Shown here piece by piece: positions 22,252 through 34,255 of a stretch of DNA of 64,000 bases (the first letter of the stretch is position 1; each line of letters opens with the position of its first letter). Both the position numbers and the translations under genes were made by a program. Under the pieces are notes generated by a model. The model was not told where the DNA came from, did no database searches, and was given only the letters and a program-made list of their open reading frames with translations. Source of the DNA: Volvox africanus (Eukaryota > Chlorophyta > Chlorophyceae > Chlamydomonadales > Volvocaceae); assembly GCA_030268105.1 (NCBI GenBank), contig BSDZ01000117.1, forward strand, positions 62,001 through 126,000, read 5' to 3'.

Positions 22252-23075
22252 TGTTGTGCTACGGTTAGTTTCCCGCCGATGCGTAGGTCGATGTGATCCT
22301 ACAAGGCGAAGTGCTATTGTGATGAACACATTGCATATGAATGAATCTGCATGATATAAATGTATTCGTGTACATTTATATATGCATTTGGCATGTTGTC
22401 ATTATCCATCGCGACATCGCATCATGGCAAATCCGCCTAGCATGCATGAAAGCCCGAAGCATTGAAGTGCGCATTATGCTCGTGCTACGAAACGATAAGT
22501 AATGTTATCTGATATAATATTACTTCATTAAAGCACACGTTGAGAGCGCCGCACTCGTCGTGATACATGCCCTGCAACCGGATATCGTTATCCGGACCCT
22601 TGCATCATGCGAATGCCGGAAAGGCTTATACGTTGTTATGCGTAGACATTGCCTAGACGCAGTAGGGTTGTCACATCTAGGATCGGCCTCCTGATGTGAA
22701 TCGTACGGCATTGCGATGCTGCGAGTATAACAGATGCGCGGACGGCTAAGCAAAATAAGACATTCGATACCGGAGAACACTTGTGTGTTCTACATTACTA
22801 TTGCCATACGCTATTCTACTTAGCCCGAGCTAAGCCTGAACTTCGCTAATCACCGCCGCGTGATGATTGCTTGCTTCCGGCGCTGACGGCGATTTCGTCC
22901 ATTGCATCATTCCGATCTGTAAAACTGTAAGTTATATCTCTCTTCGTCTTGAAGTCTTCCGCTGTCTCTGTTTGCTCTCGCTTGCCTTGCTGTACTTGCA
23001 AGTGCTCGCGCATCGGTGTCGAAAGTCTCCAGACGTGCAGATACTTATGAGCAAACGCGAACGAGAGGTACAACA
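22252..23075 (+). repeat. Element B 5' LTR
   Basis: 824 bp. It carries several short perfect hairpins (for example CCGGATA-TCGT-TATCCGG) and a TGTAA near its end, a candidate poly(A) signal. Confidence 0.95.
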
Positions 23076-23078
23076 AAT

Positions 23079-23093
23079 TGGTATCGAGACAGG
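23079..23093 (+). promoter_or_regulatory. Element B primer-binding site
   Basis: TGGTATCGAGACAGG starts 3 bases after the LTR. Its complement ends ..CGATACCA, consistent with the CCA end of an initiator-methionine-like tRNA. The tRNA identity is inference. Confidence 0.8.
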
Positions 23094-23142
23094 TTCGTTG
23101 CCTAACTGTCTCTCTTTGTCTAATCGGAAGTAGGTTCTTTCT

Positions 23143-23575
23143 ATGGCGAGCTCCAGCGACGAACCACGAGGACGGCTAGATACTTTTGCCGAAGACCTAG
23201 GCCACGCCGTTTTGGACGCCGCTGCTTCCGGTTTGTAATTGTTTAATTGCTTCTACTTAGATTGCTGCACTTGTGTGTAAGTGTACGCTCTGAGTCGCAG
23301 GTAATCTCAGTGCACCGGCATTGCTTGCTGCGGCGACTGAGACCGGCTTTCGTCCGGACCAGTTGGCGACTCTCATTGCCCAAACTACAGAGATCAGGAC
23401 TCAGCTGGGCAAGTACTTGCTGAGTTTACTGAATCTTCTCAAGAGTACTGTCGGTAGGCTCACCGAATCGCTTTGTACTCTTGCCTTTGCGATAGAAGTC
23501 GGCTTCTATTACGCAAACCTAGGGTATCATTTCGTGCTCCATGTCTGCGGAACACGACGATACGCCGCACACTAG
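23143..23575 (+). other. Element B leader frame with 70-nt intron
   Basis: ATG at 23,143 opens a frame (MASSSDEPRG...) that reads through once the GT-AG segment 23,231-23,300 is removed (TTCCG|GTTTGT ... GTCGCAG|GTAAT). The spliced frame stops at 23,575, overlapping the gag ATG at 23,541 in another frame. It is homologous to the leader of element D. Confidence 0.7.
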
Positions 23576-24776
23576 CCTAGCTAGCCAACCCGATTTTGTT
23601 GTGGCTGCTAGAGCACCGGATAGAGGTCTTGAGGCTGTTGGCGCGCGAGCCACTCAAGAGCCCCTTTTCCTTCAGACCCCTGCTCACTTAATTGTGCCAC
23701 ATTCAGCAGTGAACACGAATATGGACAACACTGCTGGAACAAGGGTTCTGCCATTACCTCAAGCTCGAGGGCATGATGACATCCCTGAGGTGATGAGATT
23801 ATCGATTCCCGTTCCTAGGCTCAATATTTCGCTGACCGACAAGACACCAGGGCATAGCATAGCCGATGCAACTCGTGCGTACATGCGTGACGCTAAAAAG
23901 TATCTCCAGGCTGTTCATGGTGGCGATAATGACGGTATCAGGTGTCTCTTCGTTGGTAACACCCTCGAGGGCTCAGCGAAGGACTGGTATCGCAATTGGA
24001 CCAACGCCCGGGACAACTATACTTTTGATGAGTTGGTCGCCGCTTTGCTCGCACGATTCGCTACTGAGGTTCAAGCACGCGATGTGGAAGCTCGTAAGGT
24101 TTTGGCAGCCGGTAGCTACCACATGCGTCGGGATGAGAATGTACCTGCGTACCAGTCACGCTTCGAAGCACTTGTGACTCCCATTGCTGACCTCACTGAA
24201 TCCGAGCGTGTCTTTTGGTTTAGGCGAGGCCTGACGAAACTTTTGGCTAAATGGTGCGCTACTGACTTGGTTGGAGCGCAGATCAAGTCGTATGATGCTT
24301 TGGTCGCTTTTGCTAAGGGCACGGAGATACGACTCCTTGCCGGTGAGGAAGAAGTCAAGTCTGCCCCTCGTGCAAATGCCGTGCAAGTGCAGGATCCGCT
24401 TGGGGAAGCCGTAGCTCTTGACCAGGACTTCGGCGCGACCCGCCCCACGCCTACTGCCGCGACGCGACGCAGCAACCGGCAACGCCAGGCGCGCGGGGGC
24501 GCTAGCTTGGGTGTCCGTGGGTCAGGAGGAGCAGGTCCGAGCGCGGACCCGGCTAAAAACAGGAAGCGTGGTGGTGCGCCGTCGACGGCAGCCGCACAGC
24601 GTTCCGACCCCAATGCGAAGCGGACTCGCACGGACGACACGTATATGCCAAAATGGAATTGCAATCGTTCCGAATTCGAGCGGCGGAAATTGGCCAACGT
24701 TTGTCTACGGTGTGCGGAGAGTCATTCTACGAAGGATTGCCCTCTAATGCCGCCGTTTGTACCTCAGCCGAAATAG
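23541..24776 (+). CDS. Element B gag polyprotein
   Basis: 411 codons, open throughout. The central region (LEGSAKDWYRNW, FEALVTPIADLTESERVFW) is the conserved retrotransposon gag domain. Basic Arg/Gly stretches follow, and then a C-terminal zinc knuckle CLRCAESHSTKDC with CX2CX3HX4C spacing, one residue shorter than the usual CX2CX4HX4C. It ends at a TAG followed in the same frame by pol. Gag forms the cytoplasmic virus-like particle that packages the element RNA. Very similar to the element D gag. Confidence 0.92.
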   Translation: MSAEHDDTPHTSLASQPDFVVAARAPDRGLEAVGARATQEPLFLQTPAHLIVPHSAVNTNMDNTAGTRVLPLPQARGHDDIPEVMRLSIPVPRLNISLTDKTPGHSIADATRAYMRDAKKYLQAVHGGDNDGIRCLFVGNTLEGSAKDWYRNWTNARDNYTFDELVAALLARFATEVQARDVEARKVLAAGSYHMRRDENVPAYQSRFEALVTPIADLTESERVFWFRRGLTKLLAKWCATDLVGAQIKSYDALVAFAKGTEIRLLAGEEEVKSAPRANAVQVQDPLGEAVALDQDFGATRPTPTAATRRSNRQRQARGGASLGVRGSGGAGPSADPAKNRKRGGAPSTAAAQRSDPNAKRTRTDDTYMPKWNCNRSEFERRKLANVCLRCAESHSTKDCPLMPPFVPQPK

Positions 24777-27700
24777 GGGCTTGCCCGGGTTCCTGCGGAG
24801 GGGGCACCACCTGGGATTTCTGAACTAACACGTGGTCGGTGGTCATCCTTACGGCCAGCCGTTAAGGCATTGTTGCCTTGTGTACTTGGACACATCGAGC
24901 GAGTCATTGCGTGACGCATCACGCTTGACGGACGCACGGAACTTCTCTGCTTCGACCCGTTGTGTAATTTGTTTACACCTCACCGTCCCCTGTCGTCTAT
25001 CGATCTGTCTAACCACGTGGTTTTGTTCATCCCCTCATCTCTGCGTGAGATGTCGGAACAGTTGGCCATATACAGGAGGTGTAGGCGTCAATATCCAGGC
25101 ACCGCCGCATGTGTTTTACTCCCCGCTTTCTGTCGGCGCAAGGCAGAGGCATCGTTAAGGGGTATGCGGCATGTCCACCGGTTCGAGCCGGGCACCGTTT
25201 TGTTTAATGGTGTGGATCGGGAGGGTACGCTGGCTCCGTGGCCAAGCACATCCTACTCGGTTGACGTTTGGTACGAAGCTCCTGACGGGGGTGCCGTAGG
25301 TTACGGACCCGCCCTAAGTGCACTGACGTTGTCTGCTGGGCAGTCGCTCATAGATAACCGTGTCCCTGTGGTTCAGATCGGTTTGAATGGCCGTACTCTG
25401 AAGGCACTTGTTGACACCGGTGCCAGCGACGACTTCATCTCTGTCGCAGAGGTGAATGCGCTGGGGTTGTCCCCAGAGTCGTCTGATTGTCCACAGGTTA
25501 CCCTTGCTGACGGGGGTAAGCATCCCATCGTGGGCAGGATTACCCTTAGCCTATCGATAGGCCCTTTGCGTGTTGTGACCCGGCCGTACGTGCTGCAGGG
25601 CTTAGCAGAGACTGCACCGTACATAATGGGGTCGTCGACATTACGGCAGTACCGCGCGGGCATCGACATGGAGACCGCAACCCTGCATATGTGCAAGGGT
25701 ACTCTGTCGATTAAGGTACCTTTCCTGTCGTTCAAACATGTCACACCAAAGGAGGGCGAAACTGAGGCGGTGCCTATGGTTAATTTCGCTGTGACCGCAA
25801 TGGCCGCGAACCAGAGCTAGTCGGGCGTAAGGAGGCCGTCCGTTTGTTACGGAAGGGTGCCCACGGACTGCTTTTAAGGCCGCGGGTGAGCTGTTGTGTC
25901 ACCACCGCGCAGATTTCTGCGGATCCTGAGGTTGAGGCCCTAATGTCGCAGTATGAGGACGTCTTTAAAGATATCCCTGGCCTACCACCTATGCGTCCTG
26001 TTGATCACACAATCCCTCTCGTGCCTGGAGCGCAGCCTACGGCCCGGCCAATGTACAGGTTGAGTCCATTGGAGCTGGACGAGGTGAAGCGCCAGGTGAC
26101 GGATTTGCTCGTGAAGGGTATGATACGCCCCAGCACATCCCCGTATTCTGCACCGATTTTGTTTGTCGGTAAGAAGGATGGGACCTTGCGCATGTGCATT
26201 GATTACCGGGGGTTAAATGCGAATACAGTGAAAAATCGCTACCCTTTGCCACGCGTCGACGACCTGTTGGATAAGCTGAAGGGCTCGGCTTATTTTTCCT
26301 CAATTGACTTACAACAGGGCTACAATCAGATTCGCATCGCTGCCTCTGATATCCTGAAAACCGCTTTTCGGACGCCCTTCGGTCACTTTGAGTATACGGT
26401 CCTATCGTTTGGTTTGACTAATGCCCCTGCGACGTTTCAGGCGGTTATGGACCGAATGTTTAGGCCGTTTATCGACAGGTTCGTTGTTTGCTACCTGGAT
26501 GACATCTTGGTATATTCTAAGACGCGCGAGGAGCACTTGGAGCATCTTCGGCTCGTGCTCGACGTTATGAGGCGGGAGCAATTGTTTGCTAAACGCGCCA
26601 AATGCTTTTGGGCGCAGCCTCAGGTGGAATATTTGGTCCACATTGTGTCGGCCACCGGTGTGAAGATGGACCCGCGGAAGGTCGCCGTGGTTCGCGATTG
26701 GCCCGCGCCTCGGAACCTCACGGAGCTGCGTAAGTTCCTTGGCTTGACCAATTATTTCCGAAAGTTCATTGAAAAATATTCCATCATTGCGGCCCCCCTT
26801 ACTAACTTAACTCGCAAAGGCGTTTTCGTTTTGCTCGAGTCGTGGACATCTCAATGCCAGCGGGCATTCAAAGAGCTCAAACGAATCGTTGCCGAAGATG
26901 TCACCCTTGCATTCCCTGATTACTCGTTGCCATTTCGTGTTGAGGTAGTGTCTGATACCTCAATATTTGGAAGCGGCGCTGTATTGTTACAGGAAGGGCG
27001 ACCGATCGCCTTCACGAGTAAGAAGTTTTCTGGTGCGGAGATTCGCTACACCACCGGGGAACAGGAGCTTCTGGCCGTGCTGCATGCTTTAAAGGAATGG
27101 CGCTGTTACCTTGAGGGACGCCCGTTTACTTTAAAGACTGACCATAAGCCCCTAACGTTTTTGCAAAGCGTTCCGACGTTGAACCGCCGTCAGGCTAGGT
27201 GGATGGAATACCTAGCTAGGTTCGACTGCACCTGGGAGTATATTTCTGGTAAATTGAATATTGCCGATGCTCTCAGTCGACATCCGTCGCTACACACTGC
27301 AATTTTGGCAGCGCCCGTCGTGCGGCCGCGTAGCGAGGAGGTACCGATCGCGACGGACCTCGCGGAGCGGTTGAAGGTTGCCTACAACGCAGACGCCTGG
27401 TTCGCGGACCCGGCTAATGTAGAAAACCTTCGCAAGCAGAATGGCCTTTGGCTACGGACGGAGGGTGCAGCTACGCAAATCGTCGTTCCGAACGACGACA
27501 CGCTACGCTACGACATCCTTGCGTGGTTCCACGAGGACCCGTTAGCAGGACACCCTGGTAGCAAGTGATTGATCGATTTGGTGCAACGTTCCTTTTGGTT
27601 CCTTTTTCGTTTGGCTAAGGATGCGGCGAACTTCGTCCAGACATGCAGTCTGTGCCAGCGCAATAAGGCTTTGTCCGGTAAGGGCCAGGGGTTGTTGCAA

Positions 27701-28834
27701 CCGTTGCCTGCCCCGGATGCGCCTTGGGAAAGTGTTTCCATGGACTTCGTAGTCGCGCTGCCCAAAACTGAGGGGGGATACGATGCGGTGTTCGTAATGG
27801 TCGATCGTCTCACTAAGATGGTTCACCTAGCACCATGCACATCATCCTGCACGGCTGAGCAAACCGCACGTTTGTTTTTCGATAATGTGGTTCGGTTACA
27901 CGGGGTTCCCAAAAATGTGATTTCGGACCGCGGTGGGCAGTTCACGTCTAAGTTTTGGGAAGCGCTCTGCAAACTAGTTGGCATGCGCGTCAACCTGAGC
28001 ACGGCATATCACCCGCAGACTGATGGTCAAACCGAACGCACAAACCGCACGTTGGGTGATATGTTGCGCAATTATGCTGGTCGCACACCACTCGTTTGGG
28101 ATACATATTTGACTGCGGCAGAATTTGCGCTTAACAATGCTGTTAACCGCTCTACAGGCAAAAGTCCGTTCTTTCTCAACTACGGATTTCATCCCGCACT
28201 ACCCGTGTGGCGTGAGTTGGAAGTGAACGTGCCTGCTGCTAAACTTTTTGCCAAGTCTTTTATGTCCCGAATCACAGACGCGAAGTCGTGTTTGGACGCG
28301 GCGCAGCAACAAACGACGGAATACTATAACAAATCTAAGCAGGATGTGACGTTTTCGGAAGGGCAACTCGTGTTGCTAAGCACCAAGAACTTGCGTTCCT
28401 TGGCCGACGGATCCCGAAAACTTTTACCCCGCTGGATTGGTCCGTATCCTGTCGTGCGCATGGTTGGGAATGTGGCTGTGGAGCTTGCATTGCCCGCTGA
28501 TATGACCATTCACCCCATGTTTCACGTATCGCTTGTTCGTCCGTATCGTGGTACGGAACCCGTCCCTGAGCCTGCTAACACCCCCGCAGCGATCGAACCA
28601 GTTCCCGAGACCTGGATCGCTGGTAAACAGAAGTTTTACGATGTGGAGCGGGTGTTAGATTATCACGCGCGTCGTGTGGGCCGACACCGACGTAAGCGGA
28701 CAGTACACGAGTACTTGGTTAAGTGGACAGGGTATACCGACGAGCACATCTCATGGGAACCGGCACGCAACTTCTCACAGGACATGAAGCCCCTGCTCGA
28801 AGAAGCCCGCAAACATGCCACGCAAGCCCAATGA
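24777..28834 (+). pseudogene. Element B pol, disabled
   Basis: Frame-continuous with gag after the UAG. Protease ([12 protein letters not shown]), RT ([10 protein letters not shown]), RNase H (TDHKPLTFL), integrase zinc finger and D-D-E motifs, GPY/F and chromodomain are all visible. Disabling changes against element D are CGA to TGA at 24,912-24,914, a loss of about 8 bases near 25,810 that shifts frame, CGA to TGA at 27,566-27,568, and an insertion making FWFLFRLAK from FWWPRLAK just after. The RT region also has YLV for YLG near 26,635. Enzymes from this copy cannot be made as one polyprotein. Confidence 0.93.
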
Positions 28835-28856
28835 CCCCTGCAGTCGATGCTGTATG

Positions 28857-28893
28857 ATGCAGCGAGGACGCTGCATACGGGAGGGGGGATAAT
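28857..28893 (+). promoter_or_regulatory. Element B hairpin and polypurine tract
   Basis: A perfect 8-bp stem with AGGA loop (28,857-28,876) lies directly before the purine tract GGGAGGGGGGATAAT that abuts the 3' LTR. The same arrangement exists in D. Confidence 0.8.
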
Positions 28894-29014
28894 TGTTGTG
28901 CTACGGTTAGTTTCCCGCCGATGCGTAGGTCGATGTGATCCTACAAGGCGAAGTGCTATTGTGATGAACACATTGCATATGAATGAATCTGCATGATATA
29001 AATGTATTCGTGTA
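28894..29014 (+). repeat. Element B 3' LTR, first part
   Basis: First 121 bases of the LTR, ending in GTGTA, the target sequence duplicated by element C. It continues at 33,548. Confidence 0.95.
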
Positions 29015-29176
29015 TATTGGACTTTTCGTGTGTATTATCGCTTACATGTTACAAAAGATTCTAGGCTCTCAAGGCAAGGAACAAGAGAGCGATATAGTCA
29101 GTCGTACACAAACGACTTCTAACCAAAAACATCATAAAGGCAAGTCTGACCGAACTCGTAAAGCCAAATTCCAACA
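29015..29176 (-). repeat. Element C 3' LTR
   Basis: 162 bp; the adjacent minus-strand GTGGGAG (29,177-29,184) is a short polypurine tract. Confidence 0.93.
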
Positions 29177-29187
29177 CTCCCACGCGG

Positions 29188-32100
29188 TCAGATCTTGCAC
29201 ACGCCCATGCTCTTCTGGTGCTTTGCAAACTTCTCCAACGGCAGCGGCTTCGTCAAGATATCCGCCACCATGTCGTCGCTGCGACAGTCCTCCATGACCA
29301 CCGCTCCACGTGCCACTTGCTCACGAACCATGTGATATCGCACAGCAATGTGCTTTGATTTTCCTGAAATTACTGGGTTCTTTGTGATCTTAATCGCTGA
29401 CTGGCTATCACAGTTGATGGTGGTGGGACGTAACGAGTAACCCAACTCCGAGAGCAGAAGACGTAGCCAGAGTGCCTCCTTGGTAGCCTCCGATGCCGCC
29501 ACGTATTCCGCTTCCATGGTCGAACTCGTAACTGTAAAGGGTTAACTGTACGCTGTAGCCTGCTCGACCAACTCACTGAGCCTCCATGCAAAGTGAAAAC
29601 GTAACCACCAGTTGACTTGCGGCTCTCAATGCATCCTGCATAATCTGAATCTGTATAACCAATTAAACCTTCTTCAACACGTTCGCCACCAAAAACGATG
29701 CCGCACTGAGGTGTTGCCAGCAAGAAGCGAACTACCGCCTTCGCAGCTCTCCAGTGCTGCTCAGTGGGTGCTGACATGTGGCGTGTGAGGACTCCCACGG
29801 CTTGTGCAATGTCAGGCCGGGTGCAATTTGTGATGTACATCAAGCTGCCTACCAGCTCAATGTACGGATATCGCGAGCGATCCAAAACTTCCCCGTCAGC
29901 AGCCCGCATCAGGATCGTCCCCGGGCTCATGGGAATGGATCTTGGATCTGCATTAACCATGCCATACCGCTCGATCAGCTCATGGATCATGTGTTCCTGC
30001 GACACTGTGAGGGTGCGGGTCTCACGGTCCCGCTTGATGACTAAACCCAAAAACACCTCCGCTTCCCCCATGTCACGGCATTCATACAACTGCTTGATCT
30101 CCTCTTTCACCTCCAAAACGGTCTGCTCATCGTGAGATGCAATTAATACGTCATCTACGTACACTAACAAGTACGTGCATATCTGACCATCTAGATCACG
30201 ACGTATGTATAGGCTTGGGTCCGCATTGGACACCTCAAAACCCATCTGAATCAACTTCTCATGCAAGGTCTTGTTCCAGGCGCGCGAGGCCTGGCGCAAG
30301 CCGTACAACGCTTTGTGCAAACGACAGACGAGGCCTGGACCACCACTCTCAAAGCCTGGGGGCTGCACGGTGTAGATTTCCTCCTCCAGGTCTCCATTTA
30401 GGAAAGCCGTTTTCACATCAAGCTGGTGTAGCTCCATGTCGTCCGCAGCTACCATGGCTAAGAAAACACGCAGAGTGGAATGCTTGCTAACTGGTGCAAA
30501 GACCTCTTCAAAGTCCACACCTTCACGCTGCATGAATCCTTTCACCACGAGGCGCGCCTTGAAACGCTCAACGACCCCATGCTTATCCAACTTCACTGAG
30601 TAAACCCACTTAACGCCTAGGGCTTGCTTGTCCGCCGGCTTCTCAACCAGCGACCAGGTGCCCTTTTCCTGCAGCGAAGCAAACTCCTCCTCCATCGCCT
30701 CAATCCAGAAATCAACCAAGGGTGATGCAATTGCTTCTTCATACGTAGCGGGGATATCCACGTTTACCCCTAAAATCGACTTAGCGTACTTGGTATTTTG
30801 ACGCTGCGATTTACGTAATGCAATTGGAACGTCTAACTCCGGTTCCGGCTGGGGTGCTGATTCCGGGGGTTGCTCCGGCGGCGACTCCTCCTGTATTTCG
30901 TTGCCCTCATCAGCCTCGGGATCGGACCCAGAGACATCCTCCTCCTCCGATTCTGAGGCGTCGAACTCCATGCTCCCACGAACGCCCCACTCATCAAACT
31001 TAACATCACAACTGATGCGGACACGCCTATCCTTCGGTATCCACACCCGCCATGCACTCATGCCTGGTGCGTAACCCACAAACTGGCCCGGCACGCTCAC
31101 GGGATCCAGCTTATGGCGCTGCTGCTTAGGAATCATGACGTATGCAGGGCAGCCAAAAACCCTCAACTTCGACACGTCCGGTTTTTCACCAATGAACCGC
31201 TCCCAAGGCGTGAGATTGCTGCCCTTCGTGGGAGATACGTTGCAAAGAGTATTGGCCGTAATAACAGCCTCACTCCACATTTCCTGCGGCAAACCTGAAT
31301 CGGCCAACATGGTGCGCACACACTCCTCCAGAGTGCGATTCAAACGCTCCGCGGCGCCATTCTGCTGTGGTGTGTACGGCGCCGTCTTCTCATGGAAAAT
31401 GCCCATGTCCCGCAAAGTGCCAGCCAGTTCTTCATTTACGTACTCTAAGCCACGGTCAGTGTGGATGCGGCGGACCTTGTCGCCAGTCTGCCGCTCCCAC
31501 AACTTTATCACCTCCTTCACCGTCTCAGGAACCACGGTCTTGTCAGTGATACACCGCACCTCCGAAAACTTCGTGCAATCATCGTAGAACGTGACCCAAT
31601 ACTTCGCATTATTCCACGACTTCACTGGCAATGGACCGCAAAGGTCCATATGCACCAAATCGAGCCTCTTACTCGTAACATTGCCGGTTGATGGGTGCGG
31701 CTGCCGTGTCTGCTTGCCCTCGGCGCAGGGCTTACAGAACTGCCCCTTCGCAGCCACCACATCATCCACACTTGCACCGAAACCCGTGACCATATCACTG
31801 CTGGCCACCTTGGCCAGGGCGTCAAAACCCAAATGTCCGTACCGTTTATGCCAAAGAACGCCAAGATTGGAATCCTGCTTCGTGATGGCAAGCTTGACCT
31901 TCCTCAATTCCTCACGGACCTTCTTACCACTTAAGCACCTGTCGGACCCATACCGACCCATCCAGCTGTCGTAGCTGGAGTCCTCAGCATAGAACAACCC
32001 ATCGATCTTCTCCAACTCAATCGCGGGTGCCCCACCAATCTCCACGTGTGGCAAGACCCCTGAGAACTGGGGAACCACATTCGGTCCAAAACTGCCCTCT

Positions 32101-33296
32101 AACGCCTTCGAAGACAGAATATGACCCATGATCCCCGGTGCATGGTACACGTCTACCTCGACATCTGTCTCAAAACAAGAGGAGCGGAACATGACCCGCC
32201 CATGGCCCTCCGGGCGTACCACGCTTCCATTCGCTGTTTTTAACCACACTTTACAATCTGAACCACAATGCTGATAGTTCCGGAGCTTGTCCTTGTCTCC
32301 AGTGACATGGACTTCTGCTCCAGTGTCGAACAGCCACAACTCCCGCTCCCAGTCGTCCTGCTGGGAAGAGTATACCCGGGCGATCAGCTGTCTCCGTTGG
32401 CCTTGTGCTGGCCGTGGGGGAGCCGCTGCCTGTGCGGCGGCTGGGGGTTGGGCCGCGGGCGCCACTGGAGGCGGCGCCGGCGGTGGAGCTGCTAATGCCG
32501 GCGGGTTTCGGGGCTTCTGCCGCAATCCCTTCAACGCCGGCCTCCAAATCCCCCGCTGCTCATCATTTGCCTTCTTCCTGCATTCTGCAATGAAATGACC
32601 CTCCTTATTGCAGTAGAGGCACGCCTTCCTACTCCTGCCTCCGTCGGCGTTGCCTGCTCCAGCGCCCTGGCTGGGCCCCACTCGGGCTCCATCATGGGTA
32701 CGGGAGAGGGACATCAGGGACACCTCGCGAGCCTTGTTACGCTGAAGCCTTAGCTCGCCCTCTTCGGTCTTGAGCATATCCTGCAGCTGGTCCACGCTTT
32801 CGATACTCTCCATGTGGCGTAGCACGGACTTGACTCCGTCGTAGTCCGATGACAAGCCGCGGATAAGGTGGAGTAACGCATCCTCAGGCTCAATCTTCAT
32901 CGAAATAAGGCTGGCCTTGTAGCCAATTTTATAAAAGCGGCGGAAATAATCGTCAATACTTTCTCCTGACAACATCTCAAAATCCTTAAGCTGTTGTTGG
33001 ATTTGCATCCTGAAATTGCGGACGTTGGGAATGTGCTTCTTCGCCAGCGCCACCCACAAATCTCGTGCCGTTGTGTTGCCCGCAAACTGTAGCAAATCTT
33101 CTGGTAAAATGTATTTCTTGATGGTGCCGCGAGCCAATTTGTCGTCGTTTGGCTTGATCGCAGCGAGGACATCCTCGTTGTCGCTGATCGTGTCATCGAT
33201 GAGCTTCCTCTCCAAGTGTGCGTTCACAACTTGGGTCACCGTAACGTAGTCATCGCGACCGAAGAATACCTTCGTGGTATCCTCGTCCTTGCCCAT
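29188..33296 (-). pseudogene. Element C gag-pol polyprotein, single frameshift
   Basis: Starts at ATG 33,296. In order: gag; zinc knuckle CLYCNKEGHFIAEC near residue 222; protease LWLFDTGAEVHVTG near 324; GAG-pre-integrase zinc motif (LWHKRYGHLG ... CKPCAEGKQ); integrase D-D-E (HMDLCGPLP, HTDRGLEYVNEEL, TPQQNGAAERLNRTL); RT (QLDVKTAFLNGDLEEEIY and VYVDDVLIAS near 1,045); RNase H (YTDSDYAGCIESRKSTGGY). After VSWSSRLQ near 29,540 a small insertion or frameshift breaks the frame. The true continuation (MEAEYVAASEATKEALWLRL to DILTKPLPLEKF) is in another frame, ending at 29,188. Everything upstream of the break is open over about 1,250 codons, so the element was active recently or could be supplied in trans. 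Confidence 0.93.
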
Positions 33297-33373
33297 CCTG
33301 TCCTATCGTCGCTACCACCTCGTGCGGCCGACTTTTTGGATAATCAGGATTCACCTAGACGCGCCGTTGAGCG

Positions 33374-33385
33374 GGGCTCATAACC
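33374..33385 (-). promoter_or_regulatory. Element C primer-binding site, half-tRNA type
   Basis: Plus strand GGGCTCATAACC directly abuts the LTR. This is the anticodon stem-loop sequence of eukaryotic initiator tRNA-Met (CAT anticodon), so priming would use an internal tRNA fragment, as known for Drosophila copia. The same 12 bases occur in element G. Confidence 0.85.
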
Positions 33386-33547
33386 TATTGGACTTTTCGT
33401 GTGTATTATCGCTTACATGTTACAAAAGATTCTAGGCTCTCAAGGCAAGGAACAAGAGACCAATATAGTCAGTCTTACACAAACGACTTCTAACCAAAAA
33501 CATCATAAAGGCAAGTCTGACCGAACTCGTAAAGCCAAATTCCAACA
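33386..33547 (-). repeat. Element C 5' LTR
   Basis: 162 bp, three differences from the copy at 29,015. Confidence 0.93.
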
Positions 33548-34255
33548 GTGTACATTTATATATGCATTTGGCATGTTGTCATTATCCATCGCGACATCGC
33601 ATCATGGCAAATCCGCCTAGCATGCATGAAAGCCCGAAGCATTGAAGTGCGCATTATGCTCGTGCTACAAAACGATAAGAAATGTTATCTGATATAATAT
33701 TACTTCATTAAAGCACACGTTGAGAGCGCCGCACTCGTCGTGATACATGCCCTGCAACCGGATATCGTTATCCGGACCCTTGCATCATGCGAATGCCGGA
33801 AAGGCTTATACGTTGTTATGCGTAGACATCGCCTAGACGCAGTAGGGTTGTCACATCTAGGATCGGCCTCCTGATGTGAATCGTACGGCATTGCGATGCT
33901 GCGAGTATAACAGATGCGAGGACGGCTAAGCAAAATAAGACATTCGATACCGGAGAACACTTGTGTGTTCTACATTACTATTGCCATACGCTATTCTACT
34001 TAGCCCGAGCTAAGCCTGAACTTCGCTAATCACCGCCGCGTGATGATTGCTTGCTTCCGGCGCTGACGGTGATTTCGTCCATTGCATCGTTCCGATCTGT
34101 AAAACTGTAAGTTATATCTCTCTTCGTCTTGAAGTCTTCCGCTGTCTCTGTTTGCTCTTGCTTGCCTTGCTGTACTTGCAAGTGCTCGCGCATCGGTGTC
34201 GAAAGTCTCCAGACGTGCAGATACTTATGAGCAAACGCGAACGAGAGGTACAACA
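33548..34255 (+). repeat. Element B 3' LTR, second part
   Basis: Begins with the second GTGTA of the C target duplication and runs to GTACAACA, followed by AGGTG. Confidence 0.95.

Larger units (their letters stand above)
29015..33547 (-). mobile_element. Element C: Ty1/copia LTR retrotransposon
   Basis: 162-bp LTRs (29,015-29,176 and 33,386-33,547), TGTTGGAA...CCAATA on the minus strand. They are flanked by the 5-bp duplication GTGTA (29,010-29,014 and 33,548-33,552) within the 3' LTR of B. Three differences between LTRs. Integrase precedes RT, the copia order. Length 4,533 bp. Comparable in type to Osser of Volvox. One frameshift in RNase H is the only coding defect noticed. Confidence 0.95.
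22252..34255 (+). mobile_element. Element B: Ty3/gypsy chromodomain retrotransposon
   Basis: 824-bp LTRs, TGTTGTGC...GTACAACA, with the 5-bp duplication AGGTG at 22,247-22,251 and 34,256-34,260. It is inserted in the integrase core of element A, right after the KMVHL motif. Its 3' LTR is split by copia element C. Removing C and its duplication restores exactly 824 bp. About 7 LTR differences are visible. Internal DNA is very close to element D, but pol is broken. Same family as D, E and the solo LTR H. Confidence 0.95.

Noticed and set aside
22520..22780. 86-codon minus frame inside the gypsy LTR
   Set aside because: It runs through LTR hairpins and is lost or shortened in the D and E LTRs.
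24116..24697. Minus-strand 193-codon frame opposite element B gag (also in D and E)
   Set aside because: It is the antisense shadow of the gag basic region; its composition mirrors gag codons and there is no independent motif.
33400..33620. Plus-strand frame across the copia C LTR and gypsy LTR
   Set aside because: Spans an insertion junction and contains only LTR sequence.
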